Source: CADEDV01 sp964437415
GTDB taxonomy: Bacteria; Bacteroidota; Bacteroidia; Chitinophagales; Chitinophagaceae
Direction: 5' to 3'
DNA: 64,000 nt
Assembly: GCA_964437415.1 (NCBI GenBank)
Contig: CAYTGN010000003.1
Span: 1 to 64,000 of the forward strand
Both the position numbers and the translations under genes were made by a program. Shown here piece after piece: positions 1-8,315 of this stretch. How positions within the stretch are numbered: position 1 is the first letter of the stretch; each line of letters begins with the position of its first letter. Under the pieces are notes generated by a model, which was not told the DNA's origin, did not search any database, and saw only the letters and a program-made list of their open reading frames with translations.

Positions 1-33
1 TCGCCAATGAGAGGCCTGCTCTCATCATTATTG

Positions 34-41
34 TACCTTCG
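34..41 (+). promoter_or_regulatory. Possible -7 promoter element (TACCTTCG)
   Basis: TACCTTCG matches the Bacteroidota -7 consensus TAnnTTTG at 7 of 8 positions, and the same octamer occurs before other genes in this window (16678, 19255). It is the only candidate seen upstream of the RDD gene, about 145 bases before its start. A 7-base-arm inverted repeat (ATGAGAG/CTCTCAT, 7-25) lies just before it. Confidence 0.3.
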
Positions 42-187
42 CAGGGCACACACATCGGTTTTGCGTTAGGCGGGATGAGGTGCTTCTATTGACAATTTTG
101 TGTATAATTGAAGTGCGGTTCTTCGTATCAAGCGTAGTGCTAAAAAGCCCGCCCGAACGCAAAGCCGAAAAACGTACCAGCAAGTAT

Positions 188-703
188 ATGACAACCCGAC
201 AGCTCACACATAGAATTTTAGCCTGGACAATAGACTTTGGGATTATTGTTTTGTATGCTGTGTTACTTTTCACGGTGACGAGCTTGTTATTCGAGGTTAA
301 ACAAGGGAACCTAAACCCATATTTGGGGCAACTCATCGGTTTTTTTACATTGACCTTACCTGTAATAACCTATTCGTATTTGACAGAGAAAAGTAAGTGG
401 AAAGCAACCATCGGAAAAAGAACACTTAATCTAATGGTTTTGACTTGTGAAAACAAGACGACTAAAAGTGTTTTGCTGAGAAATGTGTTGAAATATTTAC
501 CTTGGGAAATTGCTCATACGGGAGTTCACTGGATTACCTATTATGAATCAGTTGGAAGAGAAATACCAATTTGGACATTGACAATTCTAATTATTCCACA
601 AGTCATAGTATTTATTTACTTTGTTAGTATAGTTTTTAGTAAGGGACAGAGTAGCGTATACGACAGAATTTCAGGAACACGACTACATCTAAAAACTGCT
701 TGA
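188..703 (+). CDS. RDD family membrane protein
   Basis: This encodes 171 residues. The RDD signature is present: an Arg followed by Asp in the first membrane segment (RILAWTIDFGIIV) and the C-terminal Asp-Arg...Gly-Thr motif (YDRISGTRLHL). Three hydrophobic stretches fit the three to four membrane segments usual for the family. The function of RDD proteins is mostly unknown; some have been linked to ion or solute transport. I chose the ATG at 188 because an in-frame ATG at 80 would add 36 residues that do not resemble the family. Base composition is visibly richer in A+T than the genes that follow, which suggests recent transfer. The next gene, katG, converges on it. Confidence 0.75.
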   Translation: MTTRQLTHRILAWTIDFGIIVLYAVLLFTVTSLLFEVKQGNLNPYLGQLIGFFTLTLPVITYSYLTEKSKWKATIGKRTLNLMVLTCENKTTKSVLLRNVLKYLPWEIAHTGVHWITYYESVGREIPIWTLTILIIPQVIVFIYFVSIVFSKGQSSVYDRISGTRLHLKTA

Positions 704-809
704 ATAGAACAAATACCTGCTGGTAACAAGGTCAGTCGGCGAAAATTCATTGTATTCAATTTCTTCTCATCCATCGCACCTGCAAGTATCCACAAAAAAA
801 TCCGGCAAT

Positions 810-836
810 AAAAAAAGTGACCCGTTGCCGGGTCAC
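810..836 (-). terminator. Intrinsic terminator of katG
   Basis: A perfect 8-base stem (GTGACCCG/CGGGTCAC, loop TTGC, 817-836) is followed on the minus strand by a run of seven T. It lies 26 bases after the katG stop codon and is correctly oriented for katG. Confidence 0.85.
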
Positions 837-861
837 TCTATATAGTGTTTCATAAGATTAA

Positions 862-3114
862 TCAGGCCAGGTCAAACCTGTCGAGGTTCATCACTTTATT
901 CCACGCCGCTACAAAATCTTTTACAAATTTTTCTTTGCTGTCTTCACAGGCATACACTTCGGCAATGGCCCGCAGTTCAGAGTTGGAACCAAAGATGAGA
1001 TCGGCACGGGTGGCTGTCCATTTGGTTTCACCGGTTTTGCGATCAGTGCCCACAAAACCCTGCTGCACGGGATCGGCTGCTTTCCAGGTGGTGCCAAAAT
1101 CGAGCAGGTTCACAAAGAAATCATTGCTGAGTGTGCCCGGTGTTTGGGTGAACACACCATGTTTTGAATTATCATAATTGGCGCCCAGCACCCGCAGTCC
1201 TCCTACCAGCACGGTCATCTCCGGTGCAGTAAGGGTGAGCAGTTGCGCTTTATCCACCAGCAATTCTTCAGACGTAACGGTCAATCCCTTTTTCAGGTAA
1301 TTACGGAACCCATCAGCCAAAGGTTCCAGCACGGCAAAGGATTCCACATCCGTTTGCTCCTGCGATGCATCGGCACGGCCGGGAATGAACGGCACTTTCA
1401 CATTCACTCCTGCCTCTTTCGCTGCTTTTTCAACAGCAGCACAACCGGCCAAAACAATTAAGTCGGCCAATGAAACCTGTTTGCCTTTGGGTGCATTGCT
1501 GTTGAATTCCTGTTGAATTTTTTCCAGCGCCTCCAGCACTTTACTTAATTGAGCGGGGTTGTTCACTTCCCAGTCTTTTTGCGGGACTAAACGAATGCGG
1601 GCACCATTGGCGCCGCCTCTTTTATCAGAACCGCGGAAAGTGGAAGCAGAGGCCCATGCAGCGGATACAAGTTGTGATACTGATAATCCGGAAGCAAGGA
1701 TGGTTTTCTTTAATGCTGTTATATCATCTTCATCAACGAGGTTGTAAGTAACAGAAGGAACAGGATCCTGCCAGATAAGTTCTTCGGCCGGCACTTCTTT
1801 ACCGAGATAACGGGCACGGGGGCCCATGTCACGATGCGTCAGTTTATACCAGGCACGGGCAAAGGCATCGGCAAATGCATCCGGATTTTCAAAAAAATGA
1901 CGGGATATTTTTTCATACGCCGGGTCAAAGCGCAGTGCGAGGTCGGTGGTGAGCATGAATGGTGCATGGCGTACATTGGGATCATGAGCATCAGGCACTG
2001 TGCCTTCACCCATGCCATGTTTGGGTTTCCATTGATGTGCGCCGGCAGGGCTTTTGGTAAGCTCCCATTCATAACCAAAAAGATTCCAGAAGAAATTGTT
2101 GCTCCATTTGGTGGGAGTGGTAGTCCATGCACCTTCCAGTCCGCTGGTGATGGTGTATTGCGCATTGCCGCTGCCCAATGAATTTTTCCAGCCCAGGCCT
2201 TGTTCTTCAATACCGGCTGCAGCAGGTTCTTTGCCTACATATTTGCCCGGGTCACCGGCGCCATGTGTTTTACCAAATGTATGTCCGCCGGCGATCAGCG
2301 CCACTGTTTCTTCATCATTCATCGCCATGCGGCGGAATGTTTCTCTTATATCACGGGCCGCAGCAATGGGGTCAGGATTTCCATCAGGCCCTTCAGGGTT
2401 CACATAGATCAAACCCATCTGCACGGCAGCCAGCGGGTTTTCAAGATCACGGTCGCCGGAGTAGCGGCTGTGCGGATTTTTGCTCAATGCCAGCCATTCT
2501 TTTTCACTGCCCCAATAAACATCTTCTTCCGGTTCCCATATATCTTCACGGCCACCGGCAAAACCGAAGGTTTTAAAGCCCATGGATTCCAGCGCCACAT
2601 TGCCGGCCAGTATCATCAGGTCGGCCCATGAAATATTTCTTCCATATTTTTTTTTGATGGGCCATAACAAGAGGCGGGCTTTATCAAGGTTCACATTATC
2701 GGGCCAGCTGTTAAGCGGTGCAAAACGCTGGTTGCCTGAACCACCACCACCACGGCCATCATGAATGCGGTAAGTGCCGGCACTGTGCCAGGCCATGCGT
2801 ATCATCAGCGGACCATAGTGACCATAATCAGCAGGCCACCAGTCCTGTGAGTTAGTCATCAGTTCAGTAAGGTCTTTCTTCACGGCATCCAGGTCAAGAC
2901 TTTTAAATGCTTCGGCATAATTAAAATTTTCTCCCATCGGGTTGGAGAGTGAAGAATGTTGCCGAAGGATATTCAGCTTAAGCTGGTTGGGCCACCAGTC
3001 GCGGTTGCGGGTGCCGCCACCGGCCACCTGTTTCATAGCGCCTTCGCTAAAAGGGCATTTGGCTGCTCCGTTGCCATTGACAGATGCATTGTTTGCGGTT
3101 GTGTTCTGTTCCAT
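862..3114 (-). CDS. katG: Catalase-peroxidase KatG
   Basis: A 750-residue bifunctional heme enzyme that destroys hydrogen peroxide by catalase and peroxidase reactions, of normal length for the family. The distal heme site reads MIRMAWHSAG with Arg106, Trp109 and His110. The proximal heme ligand is His278 in the GGHTFGKTHG motif. The residues that form the KatG-specific Met-Tyr-Trp adduct are all present (Trp109, Tyr237 in LIYVNPEGP, Met263 in FRRMAMND), so catalase activity is expected. The C-terminal half is the usual degenerate duplicate domain. There is no export signal. The gene is divergent from oxyR, separated by 116 bases that hold a -7 element and an OxyR-like site, and it ends at a clear terminator. 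Peroxide induction through OxyR is the likely regulation. Confidence 0.98.
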   Translation of the reverse strand: MEQNTTANNASVNGNGAAKCPFSEGAMKQVAGGGTRNRDWWPNQLKLNILRQHSSLSNPMGENFNYAEAFKSLDLDAVKKDLTELMTNSQDWWPADYGHYGPLMIRMAWHSAGTYRIHDGRGGGGSGNQRFAPLNSWPDNVNLDKARLLLWPIKKKYGRNISWADLMILAGNVALESMGFKTFGFAGGREDIWEPEEDVYWGSEKEWLALSKNPHSRYSGDRDLENPLAAVQMGLIYVNPEGPDGNPDPIAAARDIRETFRRMAMNDEETVALIAGGHTFGKTHGAGDPGKYVGKEPAAAGIEEQGLGWKNSLGSGNAQYTITSGLEGAWTTTPTKWSNNFFWNLFGYEWELTKSPAGAHQWKPKHGMGEGTVPDAHDPNVRHAPFMLTTDLALRFDPAYEKISRHFFENPDAFADAFARAWYKLTHRDMGPRARYLGKEVPAEELIWQDPVPSVTYNLVDEDDITALKKTILASGLSVSQLVSAAWASASTFRGSDKRGGANGARIRLVPQKDWEVNNPAQLSKVLEALEKIQQEFNSNAPKGKQVSLADLIVLAGCAAVEKAAKEAGVNVKVPFIPGRADASQEQTDVESFAVLEPLADGFRNYLKKGLTVTSEELLVDKAQLLTLTAPEMTVLVGGLRVLGANYDNSKHGVFTQTPGTLSNDFFVNLLDFGTTWKAADPVQQGFVGTDRKTGETKWTATRADLIFGSNSELRAIAEVYACEDSKEKFVKDFVAAWNKVMNLDRFDLA

Positions 3115-3165
3115 GATAAAAAATTGAATAGGTTAAGAATGTCCAGCTATTTTTTCAAGGGGCTC

Positions 3166-3173
3166 CAAAACTA
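3166..3173 (-). promoter_or_regulatory. Predicted katG -7 promoter element
   Basis: On the minus strand this reads TAGTTTTG, a full match to TAnnTTTG. It would start transcription about 45 bases upstream of the katG ATG. No convincing TTG -33 box lies at the right distance, which fits a promoter that needs an activator. Confidence 0.5.
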
Positions 3174-3217
3174 CGTCAGGGCTGCTAATAAATCTAATTG
3201 ATTATATTTATAATAAT

Positions 3218-3232
3218 ATAGTTATTGTCTAT
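3218..3232. promoter_or_regulatory. OxyR-like binding site
   Basis: ATAG-N7-CTAT is the half-site pattern recognised by OxyR in enterobacteria (LysR-type T-N11-A box). It lies in the katG/oxyR divergent region, and its last two bases overlap the oxyR start codon at 3231. This position would suit autorepression of oxyR. The second pair of half-sites expected for a tetramer is not evident. Confidence 0.45.
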
Positions 3233-4166
3233 GACCCTGGTTCAACTGGAATATATTGTTGCCCTCGATACCTGGCGCCATTTTGCGCTGGCATCTGAAA
3301 AATGTTTTGTCACCCAGCCCACCCTCAGTATGCAAATCCAGAAACTGGAAGATGAACTGGGTGTGAAGTTATTTGACCGGGCCCGGCAGCCGGTGATCCC
3401 CACCGAGATCGGCGCCGCCATTATTGCACAGGCCCGTATTGTGTTGCATGAAGCAGGCATGATCCATGAAATGATCACAGAGCAGAAAGATACTATGACC
3501 GGCGAAATAAGGATCGGCATCATCCCTACCCTGGCTCCTTACCTGCTGCCTCCGTTGTTTAAGAACATCCGTGAAAAATACCCGCAGGTGCACCTGCAGG
3601 TAAGGGAGATCATCACCGAAGAAGTGATTGCGGAACTAAAGAAAAACCGGCTCGACTGTGGCATTGTGGTCACTCCCCTGAAAGATGCTTCCATCAAAGA
3701 AGACCCGTTGTTTTATGAAGAACTGTTTGTTTATGTTTCAAAAAACAATGCACTGCACAATAAAAAATATGTGTTGCCTACGGATATTGACCCCGACCAG
3801 CTCTGGTTGCTGGAAGAGGGGCATTGCTTCCGTTCGCAGATACTGAACCTGTGTGAACTGCAAAAATATTCGGGTTTGCACTTTAAATATGAAACGGGGA
3901 ATATTGAAACTTTAAAAAGAATGGTGGACAAAAGCGATGGCATTACTATTCTGCCCGAACTGGCAGTGATGGAATTCAGCAAACCACAAATGAACCAGGT
4001 GAAACGGTTGAAAGAGCCCAGCCCGGCCAGGGAAGTGAGCCTGGTGACGCACCGGGATCACCTGAAAACAAAACTGATCAAGACACTGAAAGAAGAGATA
4101 CTGCACATTGTGCCCAAAGCCATGCAAAAACTGAACAGGAAAAAAGTGGTGGAGATCAATTACTGA
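3231..4166 (+). CDS. oxyR: Peroxide sensor OxyR (LysR family)
   Basis: A 311-residue transcription factor. It has an N-terminal LysR-type helix-turn-helix (about residues 1-60, with FVTQPTLSMQIQKLEDELG) and a C-terminal periplasmic-binding-like sensor domain. The two redox cysteines fall at residues 199 (EEGHCFRSQ) and 208 (LNLCEL), the same numbering as in E. coli OxyR, so thiol-disulfide sensing of peroxide is expected. I chose the ATG at 3231, which gives MTLVQLEYIVAL, the common OxyR beginning; a TTG six bases earlier is less likely. It is divergent from its probable target katG. Confidence 0.95.
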   Translation: MTLVQLEYIVALDTWRHFALASEKCFVTQPTLSMQIQKLEDELGVKLFDRARQPVIPTEIGAAIIAQARIVLHEAGMIHEMITEQKDTMTGEIRIGIIPTLAPYLLPPLFKNIREKYPQVHLQVREIITEEVIAELKKNRLDCGIVVTPLKDASIKEDPLFYEELFVYVSKNNALHNKKYVLPTDIDPDQLWLLEEGHCFRSQILNLCELQKYSGLHFKYETGNIETLKRMVDKSDGITILPELAVMEFSKPQMNQVKRLKEPSPAREVSLVTHRDHLKTKLIKTLKEEILHIVPKAMQKLNRKKVVEINY

Positions 4167-4224
4167 TGCTGTTAGAAAAAGAAAAGTTACTGCACAATCA
4201 TAATTTATGTTTTACGGATTGCAA

Positions 4225-4860
4225 TTAATCCGGAAGCAGCTTTACCATAATATTCTTATACATCACTTTACTTTTCGGATCATGCCCCTGCAAAGCAAAA
4301 GTGCCGGAGGTCAGCAGGCGATATTTCATCCCTTCTTCCCTTTTCACATCAGCCGGTTCGGTGTAATCGGTTATCAGCTTTTCATTTACTTTCACTTTGA
4401 CCTGTTTGTTTTTTACGGAAATGTGCATTGTAATCCACTCTTCATCTTTTGCCGGAGCTTCCCGCACATCCTGCACAGCATAGAGTCCTGCTGTGCGTCG
4501 CCAATCGGTATGTGAATTGTTCACCTGCACTTCATAGCCTTTTTGCGGCCAGCCGCTTTCCTGGTATTGTGTGTGAAAATAAATACCTGAGTTGGACCCT
4601 GGCATGGTCATCACATCGGCTTTGAATTCAAAATTTTTAAAATCATGCTGTGCCACAGGGCCATCGTAAAACAAATGGGCCACTTTTCCATTTACTACAA
4701 TCATCCCGTTCTCCACCCGGAAGCTTTCAGCATTGGCGCCGACTTTCCAGCCATCAAGTGTTTTGCCATCAAAAAGTGAAACCCAGTCTTTATTGCCTTT
4801 GTCATTGCCGGTAAACGATAGCATGATCAGACAAAGCAGGGATGAAACAAGTATTCGCAT
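4225..4860 (-). CDS. Exported DUF1080 (3-keto-disaccharide hydrolase-like) protein
   Basis: A 211-residue protein with an N-terminal signal sequence (MRILVSSLLCLIMLSF) and one DUF1080 domain starting at WVSLFDGKTLDGWK, the usual opening motif. The domain has a concanavalin-like jelly-roll fold. Some members hydrolyse 3-keto-glycosides and others only bind sugars. Other typical pieces are SNSGIYFHTQ and GYEVQVNN. A start ten codons upstream (4890) is possible, but the one used here begins directly with the signal peptide. It converges on oxyR with 58 bases between them, and upstream is the terminator of the thiolase gene. The substrate is unknown. Confidence 0.8.
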   Translation of the reverse strand: MRILVSSLLCLIMLSFTGNDKGNKDWVSLFDGKTLDGWKVGANAESFRVENGMIVVNGKVAHLFYDGPVAQHDFKNFEFKADVMTMPGSNSGIYFHTQYQESGWPQKGYEVQVNNSHTDWRRTAGLYAVQDVREAPAKDEEWITMHISVKNKQVKVKVNEKLITDYTEPADVKREEGMKYRLLTSGTFALQGHDPKSKVMYKNIMVKLLPD

Positions 4861-4910
4861 AAACTGAATTGTGTATTGAAAATACTGCATTCCGTTTCAC
4901 TGTCAGCAAA

Positions 4911-4937
4911 TAAAAACCGGGAGCATTCACTCCCGGT
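4911..4937 (-). terminator. Intrinsic terminator after the thiolase gene
   Basis: An 8-base perfect stem (ACCGGGAG/CTCCCGGT with a 6-base loop, 4916-4937) is followed on the minus strand by TTTTATTTG. It lies 28 bases downstream of the thiolase stop codon. Confidence 0.85.
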
Positions 4938-4964
4938 CATCCTGCTTTCTCATGTGCATGTGTG

Positions 4965-6143
4965 TCAGGAAATATTTTCAATGATGCCGGCAATGCCCTG
5001 GCCTCCGCCGACACAGGCTGTGACCATGCCATATTTTTTATTCAGCCGCTTCATATCATGCAGGTTCTGGATGGTAAGTTTGCAACCTGTGCAGCCCAGC
5101 GGGTGGCCGAGTGCAATAGCGCCGCCGTTGATATTCACTTTGGAAGGATCCAAACCGGCTTCCCGGATCACTGCGAGTGCCTGCGAAGCAAAAGCTTCGT
5201 TTAATTCAATTAAATCAACCTGTGATAAGTTCATTCCCGTTTGCTGCAACACTTTTGGAATGGCCGCCACGGGGCCAATGCCCATGATGCGGGGATGCAC
5301 ACCGGCCACTGCAGAACCCACTAATCTTCCGATTGGTTTCAAGCCTAATTCATTTACCATTTTCTCACTCATCACTATCACAAAAGCAGCACCATCGCTG
5401 GTTTGTGAAGAGTTGCCGGCTGTTACCACACCGCCTGCTGCAAAAGCCGGTTTCAGTTTGGCCAGCGCTTCCAATGATGTATCGGCTCTCGGACCCTCAT
5501 CCGTATCTACGGTATAATTTCTTTTTTGTTTTTTTCCTTTGGCATCCAAATATATTTCTTCCACATTGATGGGAAGAATGCCGGGTTTGAAATACCCATT
5601 TTGAATGGCAGCGATCGCTTTCTGGTGAGAATGATAAGAAAATTCATCCTGTGCTTCGCGGTTGATGTTAAACTCTTTTGCCACGGCTTCCGCTGTCAAA
5701 CCCATACTTAAATAATAATCCGGTTCCTCTTTGGCGATGGAATAAGCCGGCACCGTCTTCCACCCTGCTGTGGGCACCAGGCTCATGCTTTCTGTGCCGC
5801 CGGCCACAATGCAATCGGCCATGCCCATTCTTATTTTGGCAGTGGCAATAGCTATTGTTTCCAATCCCGATGCACAGTAACGGTTCACCGTCATGCCCGG
5901 CACCTCAAAACCCAGGGCCCTGGCAGCAATGATGCGGCCTACCTGCAAACCTTGTTCGGCCTCCGGCACTGCATTGCCAACGATGACATCATCTACTCTT
6001 TTGGGTTCGAGTTGCGGCACAGAAGCCAGTAAAGCTTTAATCACATCCACCGCCAGGTCATCCGGACGATAGAAACGAAAACCGCCACGTTTTGCTTTGG
6101 CAACTGCGGTACGGTATCCTGCAACGATATAGGCTTCCTGCAT
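4965..6143 (-). CDS. Thiolase (acetyl-CoA C-acyltransferase)
   Basis: A 392-residue thiolase that cleaves 3-ketoacyl-CoA or condenses two acyl-CoAs. The catalytic triad is complete: nucleophile Cys90 (NRYCASGLE), His347 in GGAIALGHPLGCTG, and Cys377 in the C-terminal ACVGGGQG motif. Length is normal for the family. It looks like the degradative FadA-type enzyme of beta-oxidation rather than a biosynthetic acetyl-CoA acetyltransferase, but motifs alone do not settle this. No fadB-like partner is adjacent. It is transcribed alone, away from pyrD, and ends in a strong terminator. Confidence 0.92.
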   Translation of the reverse strand: MQEAYIVAGYRTAVAKAKRGGFRFYRPDDLAVDVIKALLASVPQLEPKRVDDVIVGNAVPEAEQGLQVGRIIAARALGFEVPGMTVNRYCASGLETIAIATAKIRMGMADCIVAGGTESMSLVPTAGWKTVPAYSIAKEEPDYYLSMGLTAEAVAKEFNINREAQDEFSYHSHQKAIAAIQNGYFKPGILPINVEEIYLDAKGKKQKRNYTVDTDEGPRADTSLEALAKLKPAFAAGGVVTAGNSSQTSDGAAFVIVMSEKMVNELGLKPIGRLVGSAVAGVHPRIMGIGPVAAIPKVLQQTGMNLSQVDLIELNEAFASQALAVIREAGLDPSKVNINGGAIALGHPLGCTGCKLTIQNLHDMKRLNKKYGMVTACVGGGQGIAGIIENIS

Positions 6144-6168
6144 AGTGAAGAATTATTTATTAATGATT

Positions 6169-6232
6169 TATAGCTCATGGTTGACGGCGAGATCATATCG
6201 CAATGAACTATGAAACTTTTGCCATGAACCAA
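6169..6232. repeat. Short-word repeat cluster between thiolase gene and pyrD
   Basis: The stretch contains several variants of one word in both orientations: CTCATGGTT, ATGAACTATGAA and CCATGAACC. The same words occur as a clean inverted repeat at 23650-23731. It holds no gene. Confidence 0.45.
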
Positions 6233-6311
6233 ACAAGTTGTTTATGCAACTTTCTATTTCAAAAGTAAACCCTCTTTCCATACCAACCAAAAATGAGCAT
6301 AAAAGTTCTGC

Positions 6312-6319
6312 TATCTTCG
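6312..6319 (+). promoter_or_regulatory. Predicted pyrD -7 promoter element
   Basis: TATCTTCG matches TAnnTTTG at 7 of 8 positions and ends seven bases before the pyrD ATG, so the transcript would be leaderless or nearly so. Confidence 0.5.
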
Positions 6320-6326
6320 TAACGTT

Positions 6327-7409
6327 ATGTATAAAATAGTTCGAAGTTTCCTCTTTATATTTTCTCCGGAATGGGTGCATTATTTTTCTATGAATTGCCT
6401 GAAGTTGCTGTGCAGTATCGGGTTAAGACCGGTCATCGCATCCGTGTTCAAACCAAAGGGCAATCTTCAATCTTCAATCTTCAATCTTCAATTCCCTAAT
6501 CCTGTGGGATTGGGCGCCGGATTTGACAAGAATGCAAAATATTTAAGAGAACTCGAAGCCTTAGGTTTTGGTTTTGTGGAGATCGGCACTGTGACACCCT
6601 TGCCACAAAAAGGAAATGACAAACCAAGGTTGTTCCGCCTGCCAAAAGATAAGGCCCTTATCAACCGGATGGGGTTTAATAATGATGGTGTGAAAGTGGT
6701 GGCTGAAAGACTTCGTCAATGGTCAATGGTGAATCGTCAATATCAGGAAACTGATTCTCCTTCCACCACTCAAAAGTTACGACTGATCATCGGTGGAAAT
6801 ATCGGCAAGAACAAAGTGACGCCCAATGAAGAGGCGTGGAAAGATTATGAAATTTGTTTTAAAGAGCTGCACCCCTATGTTGATTACTTCGTGGTGAATG
6901 TAAGTTCACCGAATACACCCGGTCTTCGTGAATTGCAGGAAAAAGGATCGCTGCGAAAGATATTGATGCACCTGCAGATGATCAATAATGCCAAAGCAGT
7001 GGCGAAACCCATTTTATTGAAAATAGCTCCCGATCTTAGCCAGGAACAGATTGACGACGTGATTGACCTGGCAATGGAAATAAAACTGGACGGGCTTGTG
7101 GCAACAAATACAACTATCAGCCGTGAGCAATTAGCTACGAGCCCCGAGAAAATACAAAAAATCGGCGGCGGAGGTTTGAGCGGCCTGCCACTGAAACACA
7201 GAAGCACAGAGGTGGTGGGCTACATTTCCCAAAAAACAAATGGCAGCATACCCGTCATTGCATCAGGTGGTGTATTTACTGCTGACGATGCCAAAGAAAA
7301 ATTAGATGCCGGTGCTTCGCTGGTGCAGGTGTGGACAGGTTTTATTTATGAAGGGCCGGGGGTGGTGAAGAGGATATGCAGAGGAATTGAATATTCCGAC
7401 AGGAAATAA
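6327..7409 (+). CDS. pyrD: Dihydroorotate dehydrogenase, class 2 (quinone)
   Basis: A 360-residue flavoprotein of pyrimidine synthesis that oxidises dihydroorotate to orotate and passes electrons to quinone. The N-terminal hydrophobic helix (residues 1-40) that anchors class 2 enzymes to the membrane is present. The FMN barrel follows, with NPVGLGAGFDKNA, the active-site serine motif NVSSPNTPGL, NTTI and the glycine-rich phosphate loop VIASGGVF. Two loops are built from short DNA repeats: one just before NPVGLG (6461-6493) and one before LIIGGNIGKNK (6714-6743). The second adds roughly 15 residues compared with usual family members. The gene ends exactly where the converging barrel-protein gene ends. 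Confidence 0.95.
   Translation: MYKIVRSFLFIFSPEWVHYFSMNCLKLLCSIGLRPVIASVFKPKGNLQSSIFNLQFPNPVGLGAGFDKNAKYLRELEALGFGFVEIGTVTPLPQKGNDKPRLFRLPKDKALINRMGFNNDGVKVVAERLRQWSMVNRQYQETDSPSTTQKLRLIIGGNIGKNKVTPNEEAWKDYEICFKELHPYVDYFVVNVSSPNTPGLRELQEKGSLRKILMHLQMINNAKAVAKPILLKIAPDLSQEQIDDVIDLAMEIKLDGLVATNTTISREQLATSPEKIQKIGGGGLSGLPLKHRSTEVVGYISQKTNGSIPVIASGGVFTADDAKEKLDAGASLVQVWTGFIYEGPGVVKRICRGIEYSDRK
6461..6493 (+). repeat. In-frame heptanucleotide tandem repeat in pyrD
   Basis: CAATCTT is repeated four times without change (6461-6488) and followed by a partial copy. It encodes the serine/asparagine-rich stretch just before the conserved NPVG motif. Because the unit is 7 bases, gain or loss of one copy would shift the reading frame. 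Confidence 0.9.
6714..6743 (+). repeat. Degenerate GTCAATG word repeat in pyrD
   Basis: The words GTCAATG, GTCAATGGTGAAT and CGTCAATAT follow each other directly inside the coding sequence. They encode a loop (about residues 130-150) that most class 2 PyrD proteins lack. Confidence 0.6.
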
Positions 7410-8099
7410 TCATTTGCTACTGGGCAACCTATAGAAAAATCCAATTTGCCTTACATTATTTCTCACCTTCTCGTAATAGGGCTCAGATACATCCACTTTT
7501 GTAAGGCCGTATGTATATTTTGCAAATATTCCAAAGCCGGTTTTCCCGAAAACATACCCGACTCCTCCGCCAAGCCCTATTTCAAATTTTTTGAAATCCT
7601 CCATACTGGAACTTTCGGCTGACATGCCAGCTTCCGTCTCCTTGTATTTTCTTGCTAACATTAACCCAAACTCAGGCCCCAGGTCAAGATACAGATTGTC
7701 GTTGAACCAGTATTGAAAAGGGCTAATAATATTTATATAAGTAAATTTTTCCTGGTGGCCAAAGGAAGTGGCTGCGCTTCCTGTTCCATATGTTCCTTCA
7801 GCTTTTGCACCTTTCTGGTTAAAATGGATTCCGGGCTGCATTCTCCATTTGCCATTCAGTGGAAAATTTACGTTTATCCCAATATTTATACCCAACGGCA
7901 TTTTAATATCAACCATTGAAACCCTGTCAGGTGAGCCCACATCAATCAGGTATTCATCCCAACTCTCTGTTGTTGCTTCTTTAAAATTTGTGGCACAATT
8001 ACAGTTTACCCCTGCATTTACGGAGATAACCGGTTTTGTTTGCGCAAAAAGAATAATTACCGCAAAAGAAAATACCAGAGTTATAAATATTTTTTTCAT
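7410..8099 (-). CDS. Outer-membrane beta-barrel protein
   Basis: A 229-residue protein with a signal peptide (MKKIFITLVFSFAVIILFAQ) and alternating hydrophobic strands with many Gly and aromatic residues, the pattern of the small Bacteroidota outer-membrane barrels of the PorT/OmpW-like superfamily. Typical strands are NVNFPLNGKWRMQPGIHFNQKG, YLDLGPEFGLMLARKY and GLGGGVGYVF. Two cysteines near the N-terminus (NCNCA) are unusual for this fold. No specific function is recognised. It lies 54 bases downstream of a small lipoprotein gene on the same strand. Its stop codon directly abuts the pyrD stop codon. Confidence 0.75.
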   Translation of the reverse strand: MKKIFITLVFSFAVIILFAQTKPVISVNAGVNCNCATNFKEATTESWDEYLIDVGSPDRVSMVDIKMPLGINIGINVNFPLNGKWRMQPGIHFNQKGAKAEGTYGTGSAATSFGHQEKFTYINIISPFQYWFNDNLYLDLGPEFGLMLARKYKETEAGMSAESSSMEDFKKFEIGLGGGVGYVFGKTGFGIFAKYTYGLTKVDVSEPYYEKVRNNVRQIGFFYRLPSSK

Positions 8100-8153
8100 A
8101 TCATCAGTTTAAAACATGTAAAAATATAAATGGGAATAGCTGCAGACCATTCA

Positions 8154-8315
8154 TTAATTCCGGGACTCCGGGCTTTTTAAATCTTGCAGAACTACCACCA
8201 GGCGTTCGGCTTTTTTTCTTATGCCAGCTTTCCCCTTGCTGATATTTATACTGGAACAGCAACCGGAAATTAAAGCAGAAGTAATTAATAATAACGGAAT
8301 AACATTCTTTTTCAT
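8154..8315 (-). CDS. Small lipoprotein (53 residues)
   Basis: A short reading frame that starts MKKNVIPLLLITSALISGC. A charged start, a hydrophobic core and the lipobox ISGC (Cys19) make a good lipoprotein signal. The mature part is only about 34 residues and is rich in Lys and Arg. It precedes the barrel-protein gene on the same strand and may form an operon with it. No family is recognised. A longer overlapping frame (8104-8322) has no such signal and looks like a shadow. Confidence 0.55.
   Translation of the reverse strand: MKKNVIPLLLITSALISGCCSSINISKGKAGIRKKAERLVVVLQDLKSPESRN

Noticed and set aside
28..336. A 102-codon frame on the minus strand over the RDD gene start
   Set aside because: It has no family features and lies opposite a recognisable RDD protein.
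845..3201. Many plus-strand frames of 60-143 codons opposite katG
   Set aside because: They are shadow frames of a G+C-richer gene; none shows a motif or signal.
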